DNA of 64,000 nucleotides, from positions 186,001 to 250,000 of the forward strand of contig CAWIGP010000002.1 of NCBI GenBank assembly GCA_963835735.1, written 5' to 3'. How positions within the stretch are numbered: position 1 is the stretch's first letter; every line of letters starts with the position of its first letter. Below, in pieces: positions 49,062 to 58,931 of this stretch. The DNA comes from DASQMT01 sp963835735 (lineage in GTDB: Bacteria > Actinomycetota > Thermoleophilia > Solirubrobacterales > Solirubrobacteraceae). Below the pieces are notes generated by a model, which searched no databases, was not told the DNA's origin, and saw nothing but the letters and a program-made list of their open reading frames with translations. The position numbers were made by a program, and so were the translations under genes.

Positions 49062-50399
49062 GTGTCCGGATCCCTTCCCGCCGCTCCGAATCTGGAGCAG
49101 CTGCGCAAGCAGGCCAAGGATCTCGTGCGCGCGCATCGGGCCGGCGACGCGCCGCTCAAGCTCAGCGACGCACAGCGCGTGATCGCGCGCGAGTACGGGT
49201 TCCCGTCGTGGCCGCGGCTGCGTGCGTACGTCGAGCGCGTTGCGGCGCACGGGCCCGGACTGCAGCACGCCTACCACGAGGACCTCGAGTACTACGCGGG
49301 CCGCGCGCACGGGCTGCTCGCGTCGGCCGAGGACGAGACCGACGGAGCGGTCGCCGCGTTCGCGCGCTACGGCGCGCCGCTGACCGAGGAGGGAGCACGG
49401 TTCGTCGTCGCCCGCGAGCACGGCTTCGAGAACTGGACGGGGCTCAGGCGTCATGTGTCCCGACTGCGCGAGACCGGCGAGCCGTTCGCGCGCGCGTACC
49501 GCGCCGTCGAGGCGCACGACGTCGACGGCCTCGCGAACCTGCTCGACCGCTTCCCCGACCTCGTTGCCGCGCGGGGGACGAATGGCAACGACCTGCTCGG
49601 GATGGCGTCGGCGACCTGCGACGAGCGGCTCGTGCGCGTGCTGCTCGAACGCGGCGCCGACGTCGCGCGCGGCAACGCGCACGGGTGGACGCCGCTGCAC
49701 CAGGCCGCCTACAGCGACCTGCCGCTGATGGCGCAGATGCTGCTCGACGCGAATGCGCCCGTCGACGTGTCCGCTCGCGGCGACGGCGGCACGCCGCTGG
49801 TCGTCGCGCTGTTCTGGGGCAACCGCGCGACCGCCGAGCTGCTCGCCGAGCGCGGACTGCACCCGCGCAACCTGCGCGTCGCCGCCGGGCTCGGGCGCCT
49901 CGACATGATCGATGAGCTCGCCCGCCCCGGCGCGCAGCGCGGCTTCTACCGGCCGCACAGCGGCTTCCCCGCGTGGCACCCGTCCGACGATCCGAGCGAG
50001 ATCAGGGACGAGGCTGTGTCGTGGGCGGCGCGCAACGACCGCGCCGACGCGATCGCGCTGCTCGTCGCCCGCGGCGCCGCGCTCGACGCCGACGTCTACC
50101 GCGGCACCGCGCTCGCCTGGGCCGCGGCTTGCAACCGCGCCGAGGCAATCCGGCGGCTGGTAGCGCTGGGCGCCGATCCGAACCGGCGCACGACGTTCGG
50201 CGGCCCGAGCCACGGAGCGGACGCGACCGCGCTGCACCTGGCCGCGCAGGGCGACCACGTCGACGCCGTCGCCGCGCTGCTCGACCTCGGCGCCGACCCC
50301 AGGCTCACCGATGGGCTGTATCACGCGACCCCGGCCGGCTGGGCCGAGCACGGCGGCGCACGGGCCGCGCTCGCGCTGCTGCGCGAGCGCGGCGGATGA
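49062..50399 (+). CDS. Ankyrin-repeat protein
   Basis: A 445-residue cytoplasmic protein starting at GTG 49062 with GAGAGGAGG upstream. The N-terminal region (NLEQLRKQAKDLVRAHRAGD, then two YGFPSWPRLRAYV/HGFENWTGLRRHV blocks) is a helical module I often see ahead of ankyrin repeats. From about residue 155 there are about six ankyrin repeats (for example HGWTPLHQAAYSDLPLMAQML, DATALHLAAQGDHVDAVAALL). Partner and function are unknown. It converges on the SRPBCC gene with a 6-nt gap. Confidence 0.87.
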   Translation: MSGSLPAAPNLEQLRKQAKDLVRAHRAGDAPLKLSDAQRVIAREYGFPSWPRLRAYVERVAAHGPGLQHAYHEDLEYYAGRAHGLLASAEDETDGAVAAFARYGAPLTEEGARFVVAREHGFENWTGLRRHVSRLRETGEPFARAYRAVEAHDVDGLANLLDRFPDLVAARGTNGNDLLGMASATCDERLVRVLLERGADVARGNAHGWTPLHQAAYSDLPLMAQMLLDANAPVDVSARGDGGTPLVVALFWGNRATAELLAERGLHPRNLRVAAGLGRLDMIDELARPGAQRGFYRPHSGFPAWHPSDDPSEIRDEAVSWAARNDRADAIALLVARGAALDADVYRGTALAWAAACNRAEAIRRLVALGADPNRRTTFGGPSHGADATALHLAAQGDHVDAVAALLDLGADPRLTDGLYHATPAGWAEHGGARAALALLRERGG

Positions 50400-50405
50400 G
50401 CGCGC

Positions 50406-50891
50406 TCAGGCGAGCGAGATCGCGAGCCGCTCCAACAGGTCCATCTGCTCCTGCATGCCGCCCTCCATGCCGGATTCGATGATCCCGTCGCGGACCTCCC
50501 TGCTGCCGCACTGACAGAGGAGTTCCAGCTTCGTGCGCCCGTCGGTCTCGGTGAACGTGACGATATTCAGCACCCCGGCCCCGGGCATCGCCTCGTAGAC
50601 CTCGGTGGTGACGATCCGCTCGTTCGGCACGATCTCCCGGTACTCGCCGTGGAACGCGACCTCGTGGCCGCCGTCGGCGATCATCACGTAGCGCCACGTG
50701 CCGCCTACGCGCAGGTCGATCTCGGCGAGCGTCATCTCCCCGCGCTGCCCGCTCCACCACTGCTTGACGAGCTCGGGCGTTGTCCACGCGCGATAGACGA
50801 GGTGCCGCGGCGCGTCGAACTCGCGCGTGATGAGGAGCTCCTCGTCCGAGGGAAGCGTGACCTTCGCCGTTCCGCTATTCGCCACTGCCAT
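50406..50891 (-). CDS. SRPBCC/AHSA1-like START-domain protein
   Basis: A 161-residue protein of the activator-of-Hsp90-homologue (SRPBCC) fold: LLITREFDAPRHLVYRAWT, ELVKQWWSG, GGTWRYVM and a C-terminal long helix with GMEGGMQEQMDLLERL. GGAGG precedes ATG 50891, inside the end of the ArsR gene (17-nt overlap). ArsR-SRPBCC pairs are common in actinobacteria; ligand is unknown. Confidence 0.9.
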   Translation of the reverse strand: MAVANSGTAKVTLPSDEELLITREFDAPRHLVYRAWTTPELVKQWWSGQRGEMTLAEIDLRVGGTWRYVMIADGGHEVAFHGEYREIVPNERIVTTEVYEAMPGAGVLNIVTFTETDGRTKLELLCQCGSREVRDGIIESGMEGGMQEQMDLLERLAISLA

Positions 50892-51228
50892 GTCCTTCCT
50901 CCTTCTGCTTGAGATCTTCCAGCACGACATCCAGCTGCTCGAAGCGTTCGGTCCACGAGCGCTCGTAGGCCTTCACCCAGTCGTGGATGGGCTTGAGCGC
51001 GTGGCCGTTGACCCGGTACAGCCGCTGCCGTCCCTCGTCGCGCACGTCGACCGCCCCCACTTCCCGTAGCACCCGCAGGTGCTTGGACACCTGCGGCTGG
51101 GCCAGCCCGAGCGCGCCCACGAGGTCGTTCACGGGGCGCTCGCCGCCGGCGAGGATGTCCAGGATCTGCCGCCGCCGGGGCTCGGCCACCGCGTTGAAAG
51201 CGTCCGCCGTGGTCGCTGCTCGTGCCAT
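50875..51228 (-). CDS. ArsR-family transcriptional regulator
   Basis: A 117-residue winged-helix repressor: FNAVAEPRRRQILDILAGG, PVNDLVGALGLAQPQVSKHLRVL and REVGAVDVRDEGRQRLYRVN. It lacks the Cys metal site of ArsR/SmtB sensors, as is usual for the SRPBCC-linked subgroup, and has a charged C-terminal extension. Its promoter (51235-51262) is described separately. ATG 51228 is at the expected transcription start. Confidence 0.92.
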   Translation of the reverse strand: MARAATTADAFNAVAEPRRRQILDILAGGERPVNDLVGALGLAQPQVSKHLRVLREVGAVDVRDEGRQRLYRVNGHALKPIHDWVKAYERSWTERFEQLDVVLEDLKQKEEGHGSGE

Positions 51229-51234
51229 CCGGAA

Positions 51235-51262
51235 ATCATATACCCATATAGGAATGTGTCAA
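51235..51262 (-). promoter_or_regulatory. Strong promoter of arsR-SRPBCC
   Basis: TTGACA (51262-51257) and TATGAT (51240-51235) are separated by 16 bp, near-consensus sigma-70. The -10 ends 6 nt before the arsR ATG, so the transcript should be leaderless. ATATGGGTATAT around the -10 is a small palindrome that may be the ArsR site. Confidence 0.75.
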
Positions 51263-51274
51263 GGTCGGGCAATC

Positions 51275-51303
51275 TAGCTAACTTAGCTATCACGTGCTAG
51301 CAT
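51275..51303 (+). promoter_or_regulatory. Operator and -10 of the toxin-antitoxin operon
   Basis: TAGCTAA-C-TTAGCTA (51275-51289) is a perfect 15-bp palindrome, followed by TAGCAT (51298-51303) that ends 7 nt before the antitoxin GTG. An autoregulated Phd-type antitoxin operator is the natural reading. It lies back-to-back with the arsR promoter. Confidence 0.7.
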
Positions 51304-51310
51304 CGGCGCC

Positions 51311-51547
51311 GTGACCCAGTTCGGCATGCACGAGGCGAAGACCAAGCTCTCCCAGCTCGTCGAGCGCGCCGAGGGCGGCGAGGAGATCATCCTCGCCCGC
51401 AACGGCAAGCCGGTTGCCCGTTTGGTGCCGGTCGCGGGCGCGAACCGGCTCGCGGAAGTCCACGGCGCACTGCGCGGCCGCATTCGCTTCGCCGCGGATT
51501 TCGATGAGCTGCCCGACGACATCGCCGAGTCGTTCGGCGCGCGTTGA
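51311..51547 (+). CDS. Phd/YefM-type antitoxin
   Basis: A 78-residue antitoxin: TQFGMHEAKTKLSQLVERAE and GGEEIILARNGKPVARLVP form the Phd/YefM DNA-binding fold, and the C-terminal acidic tail (FAADFDELPDDIAESFG) should wrap the toxin. GTG 51311. Its stop overlaps the toxin start as TTGA. Confidence 0.93.
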   Translation: MTQFGMHEAKTKLSQLVERAEGGEEIILARNGKPVARLVPVAGANRLAEVHGALRGRIRFAADFDELPDDIAESFGAR

Positions 51548-51918
51548 AATTACTGCTCGACACGCACGCCGCGCTGTGGTTCCTCAGCGGCGACGAACGC
51601 CTGAGCGAGACCGCCCGGCGCCATCTCACCGACGAGACCAACCGGGTTCTGCTCAGCGCGGCCGTCGTGTGGGAGATCGCCGTCAAGCGCTCGCTCGGGA
51701 AGCTCGACGTGCCCGAGGAGTACCTGTCACTCCTGCTCGACGCCGGCGTCCAACCGCTCGCGGTGAGCGTCGCCCATGCTGCCGCCGTCGAGCACCTCCC
51801 GCCGCACCACCGGGACCCGTTCGACCGCATGCTCGTGAGCCAGGCGACGATCGAGGGCGGCGCACTCGTCTCGCGCGACGACGCGTTGCGCCCGTACGAC
51901 GTCACGCTGATCTGGTAG
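51544..51918 (+). CDS. PIN-domain ribonuclease toxin (VapC family)
   Basis: A 124-residue PIN toxin. The four acidic metal-binding residues are visible: Asp in LLLDTHAALW, Glu in VVWEIAVKRSLGKL, Asp in HRDPFDRML, and Asp in LVSRDDALRPY. TTG 51544 overlaps the antitoxin stop by 4 nt. VapC toxins cleave specific RNAs such as initiator tRNA or 23S rRNA; the target here is unknown. Confidence 0.93.
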   Translation: MKLLLDTHAALWFLSGDERLSETARRHLTDETNRVLLSAAVVWEIAVKRSLGKLDVPEEYLSLLLDAGVQPLAVSVAHAAAVEHLPPHHRDPFDRMLVSQATIEGGALVSRDDALRPYDVTLIW

Positions 51919-52018
51919 CTCGCGCGGCCGAGGTTCGCCCGCGCCCATCCCCGATCCGCTTGGAGTCGTATGCGCCGCGGCGGCGCCCCGCGGAGGGTGC
52001 GGGGCGCCGCCGACGGCG

Positions 52019-55000
52019 TCAGCGCCGCAGGGTGAGCTTGCGCTGCACCGTGTCGCCGCCCGGCAGGGCCAGCTGGAGGGTGAGCCGGAGCGACGCCGGC
52101 CGCGCTGACCGGATCGCCTTGCGCACACTGCCGGACGGCTTCACGCGAAACGCCAGCGTCTTGCCCTCGACGCAGTTCAGCGGGCGGGCGGCGAGCGCGC
52201 GGCGCGTCACGCCGAGGCGCCGCGCCGTGCGCGCGGACACGCGCGCGGTCGCCGTGCCCTTGCCGCCCTGCCCGCACGCGACGCGTCACCTTCACGCCGC
52301 GCCTGTTGAACGTCGCGATCGATGTCCCGCCGACCGTCACCGCCGCGGCCTTCGCCGCACCCACGCCCGCGGGTGCAGCGCCGGCGGCCTGCTGCACCGC
52401 GGCGACGACCGCCACGGTCAGCGTCGCGCTCCCGGTCGCCCCGGACGCGTCGCGCGCCGTCACGGTCACCGTGTAGGTGCCCGCCTGCGCAAACGTGTGA
52501 GTCGCCTTGGCGCCGCCGGCCTGGCCGCCGTCGCCGAAGCTCCACACGTAGCTCAGGGCGTCACCGTCGGGGTCGCTGCCGGCCGCGCTGAAGTTGACCC
52601 TCAGCGGCGCGGTCCCGCCCGCGGGGTCGGCCGCGGCGAGCACCGTCGGCGGCTGGTTGGCCGGCGGGTTGCCGACCACGATCGCGACCGTGTCGGTGGC
52701 CGTCGCGCCGGCCCGGTCGGTCGCCGTCACCTCCGCGCTGTAGGTGCCGGGCGCCGTGTACGTGTGCCGCGCGCGGCGGCCGGAGGCGGCCGGCGACCCG
52801 TCGCCGAAGTCCCACCGGTAGGTGAGCGCATCGCCGTCGGGATCGGTCCCCTCCGCCGTGAACGTCACGTCGAGCGGCACCTGGCCCGAGGCCGGGACCG
52901 CCGCGCCCTCGACGCTCGGCGGACGGTTGCCGGGCGGGTCGGTGACCGTGATCTCGATCTCCTCGGAGTCCGACGCCCCGCCCTGGTCGGTCACGGTCAC
53001 CGTCGCGGTGTACGTGCCCGGGGTCAGGTAGGTGTGCTCGGCCTCGTCGCCGAGCGCGGAGCCGTCACCGTCGCCGAAGTCCCAGCGGTAGGTGAGCGGC
53101 CCACCCTCCGGATCCTCGGCGACCGCCTGGAACCACACGTCCAGCGGTGCCGGGCCCGACGCGCGGTCTGCCGTCGCCTCGACGATCGCCGGCGGCGCGT
53201 TCGCCGGCTCGGCGACGGTGATCGTCACCTCGTCGGACGCGGTGTCGCCCTCGTCGTCGGTCACCGTCACGGTCGCCGTGTACGTGCCCGGCGTCGTGTA
53301 CGTGCGCGTCAGGTTCGGGCCGAGCGCGCTGCCGCCGTCGGAGAACGCCCAGCGGTAGCTGAGCGCCCCGCCGTCGGGATCGAGCCCGGTCGAGGTCAGG
53401 TTGACCGCCAACGGAGCCGCGCCGGAGGACGGGTCGGCGAACGCCTGCACGGTCGGCGCGCCCTCGCCGCCGTCTTCGACCAGCTTGATGTGGTCGAACG
53501 TGACGTCGATCGGACCGTCGGACTGCTGCGGGCCGATCGCCATCAGGCCCAGGCCCGGGTCGTCCAGGTCGACGGACACCGAGCCCGGCGTCTGCTCCCA
53601 GGTCTCGCCGTCGGCGCTGATCGCCCCCGTGTACGTGTTGCCGGTCTTCGTCAGCCGGAGCCACCACGTGTCGGTGGCGCTCGCCGGCGGCGGCAGGTCG
53701 GGCCCGGCGCCGGGGCCGGTCAGCGGACCGCCGTTCTCGTAGCGCAGCTCCACGCGCCGGGCGGGCGGCTGCCCGGGCGCGTTGTCGGCAACCACGTCGT
53801 ACTTGACGTAGTGGTCGTCGTCGGCGTGGAGCATGAAGCCCGCCAGCTGCCAGTTGTCCTTCAACGGCGCGGTCATCTTCGTCTCGACCGTCCAGTCGCC
53901 CTCCGGCGGCGTCTGGAGGATGAGGTTCTCGATCGGTCCGTTGTCGCCGCCGCTGATGTCGGCGTCGAACGTCGTGATCTTCAGGCCGCCGCCCTCGACC
54001 TTCAACCGGCTCGAGCGCCAGCCCTTGATCTTGTCCCAGCGGCAGCCGTCGAGCTCGGCACCCTCGAACTCGTCGTCGAAGCCCGGATCGGCGGGCGGGT
54101 CGTCAGGCGTGATCCGGAACCAGTCGAACGCCGCCGTCTGGTTCTGAGCGTCGGTGTCACCCGCCGCGACCGGGCCGATCTTGGCCCCGGTCTTGAGCGG
54201 CCCGCTGCCGATCTCGGTCCAGGCGTCGCCATCCGCCGAGTAGTGCGCTGTCAGCTGCGTGCCGTCGCTCGTAAGCCGCACGTACACCGTCGTCCCGAAC
54301 GTCGCCGGCACGGTGATGTTGCCGCCGTGAGCCGTGCGGTCGCCGCCGGTCTCCGACCAGAACTCGAGGAAGCGCGAGTCGTTCGAGTGCTTCGTGAACG
54401 TCACCTTCGAGTAGTTGTCGTCGTCGACGTGCAGGAGCAGGCCGGCGTACTGCCACTCGTTGTCCTGCGTGAGCGTCAGCTTCGTCGTGGCCGTCCACGG
54501 CCCGCTCGGCGCGGCCTGGCCGAGGTAGCTGATCGCGCCCTGGTTGGCCCCGTCGATGTCGCCGTTCGTGACCGGCAGGGAGAGGTTCCCGCCGCCGACC
54601 GTGGCGTCGCCGCGGACCGTCGTCCAGCGCGCGGCGTCGACCGCCGAGCCGTCGAACTCGTCCGACTTCAGCGGCGCGCACGCCGGCGCCGGATCCTCCG
54701 GATCCGGGCCGGGATCGATCTCGGTCAGCGACCAGTCGGTGAACTCGGCCGTCGCGAGCGTGCCGGCGACGTGCGAGACCACGAACAGGCCGATGTCCTG
54801 CGTCGCGGCGGCCGACGGGATCGCCGTCGGGGCGCCGACCTGCGTCCAGTCGGTGCCGTTGCGCGAGCAGAAGACGGTGAACACCTGGTTCTCCTTGCGC
54901 ACCTTCAGCCAGTTCGGCTCGTTGCCGGTGCCGCAGCCGGTCGCGACCGGCTCGCCGTTGTTGTTCACCTGGCCGTTCCCGCCGGCGTCGTGCATGAACT

Positions 55001-58000
55001 CCGTCTCGCCGTTGCCCTTCTCGGAGAACACCACGTAGCCGGGCGAGTCGTTCGCCTGCGAGATGTCGTTGCGGACCATGATGCCCGCCTTCGAGTTCGG
55101 GTGGGTGCCGTCGAACGAGGCGACCTTGACGACCGCCTCGAAGTTCTCGGGCGTGCCGCCGGGCAGGTACACGGCGCCGTACTGGTTGGTCGCCTGCCAC
55201 ACGTCCGAGCCGGCGGCGCTGACCGTGAAGTTGTCGCCGAGCTGGTCGAACGTCGCCTCCGGTGTCGTGTTGCCGAACGTGGTCCACGGCGGCTGCACGC
55301 CGAACTCGCCGACGGTGAAGCGCACCTTGCGCGAGGCCTTTGCGAGCCCGGCGCTGTTGGTGGCGACCGCGTGGACGACGTAGAAGTCCTCCTCGGTCTG
55401 GGTCCAGTCGACGCTGTACGGCGCGGAGTCGTCGACGCCGACACTCGCGCCGTCGATGAAGAACTCGACCGCGGTGATGTCGTTCTCGGCGTCGGTCGCG
55501 TCCGCGGTCAGCGTGCTCGTGCCCGGCTCGACCGCCTGCATCTCGCTCGGCGAGGTGATCTGCACCTGCGGCCGCGTGGTTGCGGACAGGCCCTTGCCGT
55601 TGACCTCCCAGAAGTTCATGCGGAAGTTGGCGGCGCCGGTGAACACGACGTAGAGCGACATCGTCTCGGTGCTCTCGGGCGTGTCGATCGTGACGTCGGT
55701 CCAGCTCTGGGCGCCGCCGGTCGCGGGCACCGCGGCGGTGCCGAGCAGCTCGCCGGTCGGCGAGTCGCGGTGCAGCTCGATCCCGCCGCCGGCCTGCGAG
55801 GAGGCCACGCGGAACGACAATGAGTCGACGCCGGTGAGGTTGACCGGCTCGTAGGCCGCCCAGTCGCCGGCGCCCAGCCCGATCAGGCCGGCGCCGCCGC
55901 CGCCGTTGACGTCGCCCGCGATCGCGCCGGACGCGGCGCCTTCGAGCTGGTCGGCGTGCTCGGCCTCCTTGTGCTTGGGCTGGAGCACGACCGTGCTCGA
56001 GCCGGTCAGCGGCGGCACGCCCGCGCCGCCGCCGGCGTCGGTGTAGCGGGCGTCGAGCGCGAAGAACACCTTCATGTCCTCCGAGTGGCCGCTGCCGAGG
56101 TCGGTCACGACCGAGCCGCTCGGGCCGTTCTGGGCGACCGTCGGATGGGTGTGCGAGTCGTGCCCGAGCGCGGGCTGGACGATGATGTCGTCCTCGGTCA
56201 CGCCCCCGTCGGGGTCGGTGACCTCGACGTCCCAGGCGACCTGGTCGCCCCAGTCGATGAAGCCGCCGTTGACCGGCCCGTTGAACGACACCTGCGGACG
56301 CGAGTTGCCGACGGTGATCGGGATCACGGTCGTGCCGGTCTTGCCTGCCGCGTCGGTCACGGTCAGCCGTGCGCTGTAGGCGCCCGGCGTCGTGTAGGTG
56401 TGCTCGGCCGTCGCGGTCTCCGCGTCGGTCGTGCCGTCGCCGTCGAAGTCCCACGCGTAAGTGAGCGGGTCGCCCTCCGGATCCCGCGACGCGGTGCCGT
56501 CGAACGCCACGGCCAGCGGCGCACTGCCGTTGTCCGGCGTCGCGGTGGCGGTCGCCACCGGAGAGCGCGAGCCGCTGATGTAGTCGACGCGGTAGATGCC
56601 GGAGTTGGGGTTGTCACGGCCGAAGCCGCCGCCCCACTCCAGCGTGTAGAGCGCACCGTCGGGACCGAACTTCATGTCCTGCGGCGACAGGAACGTCTCC
56701 GTCGGCAGGAAGCGCGAGATCTTCTCCAGCCTCGTGCCCCCGTCGTCGAGCAGCATCGAGTAGATGCGGTTCTTCGACCACTCGTAGAAGAACGGCTTGC
56801 CGTCGAAGTACTCGGGGAACTTGACGTCGGAGACGAGGTCGGCGTCGTAGTCGTAGAACGGCCCGCCCATCGGCGCGAGCCCGCCGCCGGCCGGGATCAC
56901 CGCCGGCACCGAGGACTTCGTGTAGCCGTAGTACATGGCCGGCGGGCGCACGGGCGGCAGCTGGGTCAGGCCGGTGTTCCGGACCGAGTCGTTGACCGGG
57001 TTCGCGCAGTCGAAGAACTCGCCCACCGTGACCGGGCTGGTGCGGTAGTCGACGTCGCGGAACGGCTCGTTGTCGCCCATGCACAGCGGCCAGCCGTAGT
57101 TGCCCGGCGACTTGATCAGGTTCCACTCGACGATGCCGGCCGGGCCGCGGTCGGCCGGGCGGTCGGTGCCCGAGTCCGGCGCGTAGTCGGCCAGGCCGAT
57201 CCAGCCGGTCGTCGGATCGACGGAGAACCGGAACGGGTTGCGGAAGCCCATCGCATAGATCTCGGGGAGCGTCTTCTCCTCGGTGTCCTGCGCCTCGTCG
57301 AACAGGTTGCCGGCCGGGATCGTGTAGCCGCCGTCGGCGCCCGGCGTGATGCGCAGCAGCTTCCCGCGCAGGTCGTTCGTGTTCGCCGAGGTGGCGCGCG
57401 CGTCGTGGAACGTGCCGTCGCGCTCGGACAGCGGCGCGTAGCCGCCGGACGGCTCGGAGTGCGGGTTGACGTCGTCGCCCACGCTGAGCAGCAGGTTGCC
57501 CTGGAGGTCGAAGTCCAGCCCGCCGCCCGTGTGTCCCGGCTCGTCCGGCTCGCGGCTGGCCGGGACCTCGATGATCAGCTCCTCCGACGCCGGATCGATG
57601 TCGGAGTTCGCGTCGACCGTGAAGCGCGAGACGCGGCTGAAGAAGTTCGCGGGATCGGAGTTGTCCTCCGAGTCCGGCGCGTAGTAGACGTAGATGTACC
57701 CGTTGTCCGCGAAGTTCGGATCGACCGTGATGCCGAGCAGCCCGTCCTCGCCGCCGGAGTAGACGTCGAGCGTCAGCGCCGTCTTGACGTTCTCGGTCCC
57801 CGGGTCGTACACGCGGATCTGGCCGCGTACGAGCTCGGTGAAGAACACGCGGCCGTCGGGCGCGACGTCGAGCGCGAACGGCGCGCTCGTGTTGTCGTCG
57901 AGCGTGACCTTCTCGAAGCTCGAGTTGATCGTGCCGCCGCAGTCGCCGGGCTCCAGGCCGGCCGCGTACTGCACGCCGCCGACGATGTTGGCCAGGAAGT

Positions 58001-58763
58001 CGGGCTCGTCGTAGTGGGCGCCGAAGTGGCCCATGCCGGTGACCCAGACGCGGCCGCCGTCATACGGCTTGCACCACGAGATGGGGTGGTCGTACCCCAT
58101 CCGGTTCCCGCCCGGGTCGTACGTCGTCTCGTCCATGGTGAGCAGCACGTGTGCGTTGCCACGGACGTTGGTCGAGTAGTTGTACCACTCGTCCGAGCGC
58201 GCCCAGCGGCCGTCCAGGTGCCGGGTCGAGGGGTGCGCGCGGTCCTCGACGATCACCTCGCCGGGCTGGCCCGGGCTGGTCCCGGTGGCCGCGTGTCCGG
58301 GCATCAGCGAACCGACGAGATCGTCCCACCACTGGAAGTTGCCGCGCATGTCGGTGGCGTTGTGGATCGCGGCGATGCCCTTGCCGGACCGCTGGAACGC
58401 CTGCAGCGCCTCCTTCTCGCCTGGGCCGGTCCACGGGTCGCCCGAGGTCTGGAACATCACGATCGCGTCGTACTGCGCGAGGTTGGCGTCGTTGAAGACC
58501 GACGAGTCCTCGGACACGTCCGAGGTGATCCCGGCTGCCGCCAGCGCGGCCACGATCTTCGGCGTGCCCTGCTCGATCGCCTCGGTGTGCCGGAACGCCG
58601 CCGTCTCGGAGAAGATCAGGACGTGACCGGGCTCTGCCGCAGCGGTGATCTGATCCAGCGGCGAGACGGTGGGGGGCGAGAGCTCCTGCGCGCGCGCGGC
58701 CGGCGCCGCGACCAGTCCGATGGCGACCAGCACCGCCACCGTCAACGAACGTGCGCTACTCAT
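52019..58763 (-). CDS. Giant secreted ThuA / PQQ sugar dehydrogenase / PKD / carbohydrate-binding protein, with apparent frameshift near the C-terminus
   Basis: About 2,247 residues if the frame is corrected. Signal peptide 1-25 (ending ARAQ). Domains in order, by residue: ThuA-like (about 45-275, HVLIFSETAAFRH); GSDH-type propeller (about 282-730, EPGHTGGGLDFD with the catalytic His); PKD (738-821); carbohydrate-binding module 6-like (930-1055); Ig-like (1064-1150); three concanavalin-like domains (about 1166-1348, 1365-1555, 1560-1765); four PKD (1768-2117). Near 52275 the frame changes: the reading frame from 58763 runs on to 51387 with low-complexity Arg/Ala and antisense to vapBC, while the +1 frame gives CGQGGKGTATARVSARTARR and ends cleanly at 52019. 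Secreted carbohydrate oxidation is inferred. Confidence 0.85.
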
Positions 58764-58834
58764 GTCGACCCCGTCTCCTCCGCATTCATCCGTTGGACGG
58801 GGCGCACGGCGCCACCCCGTTCCCTCGGCGCGGG

Positions 58835-58863
58835 ACCGTATTCCGGCTTTTGCCGCCTGTCAA
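58835..58863 (-). promoter_or_regulatory. Promoter of the giant secreted protein gene
   Basis: TTGACA (58863-58858), a 17-bp spacer and TACGGT (58840-58835). The predicted transcript has about 65 untranslated bases and a GGAGGA about 12 nt before ATG 58763, unlike the leaderless genes nearby. The rest of the 58764-58931 gap shows nothing else. Confidence 0.6.
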
Positions 58864-58931
58864 GCAAAAGCTCTATGTGAATCAGAGAAACGTGAACAGA
58901 TCTGCGATCTGTCCGGCAAAACCAGGTTTGG

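Noticed and set aside
51387..52260. In-frame C-terminal extension of the giant secreted protein
   Set aside because: It is low-complexity, antisense to the well-supported vapB/vapC genes, and a clean C-terminal module exists one frame over; a frameshift is the better explanation.
51414..58880. Very long open frames on the plus strand opposite the giant protein gene
   Set aside because: They are Arg/Val/Asp-rich shadows produced by high G+C codon usage, with no recognisable domains or starts.
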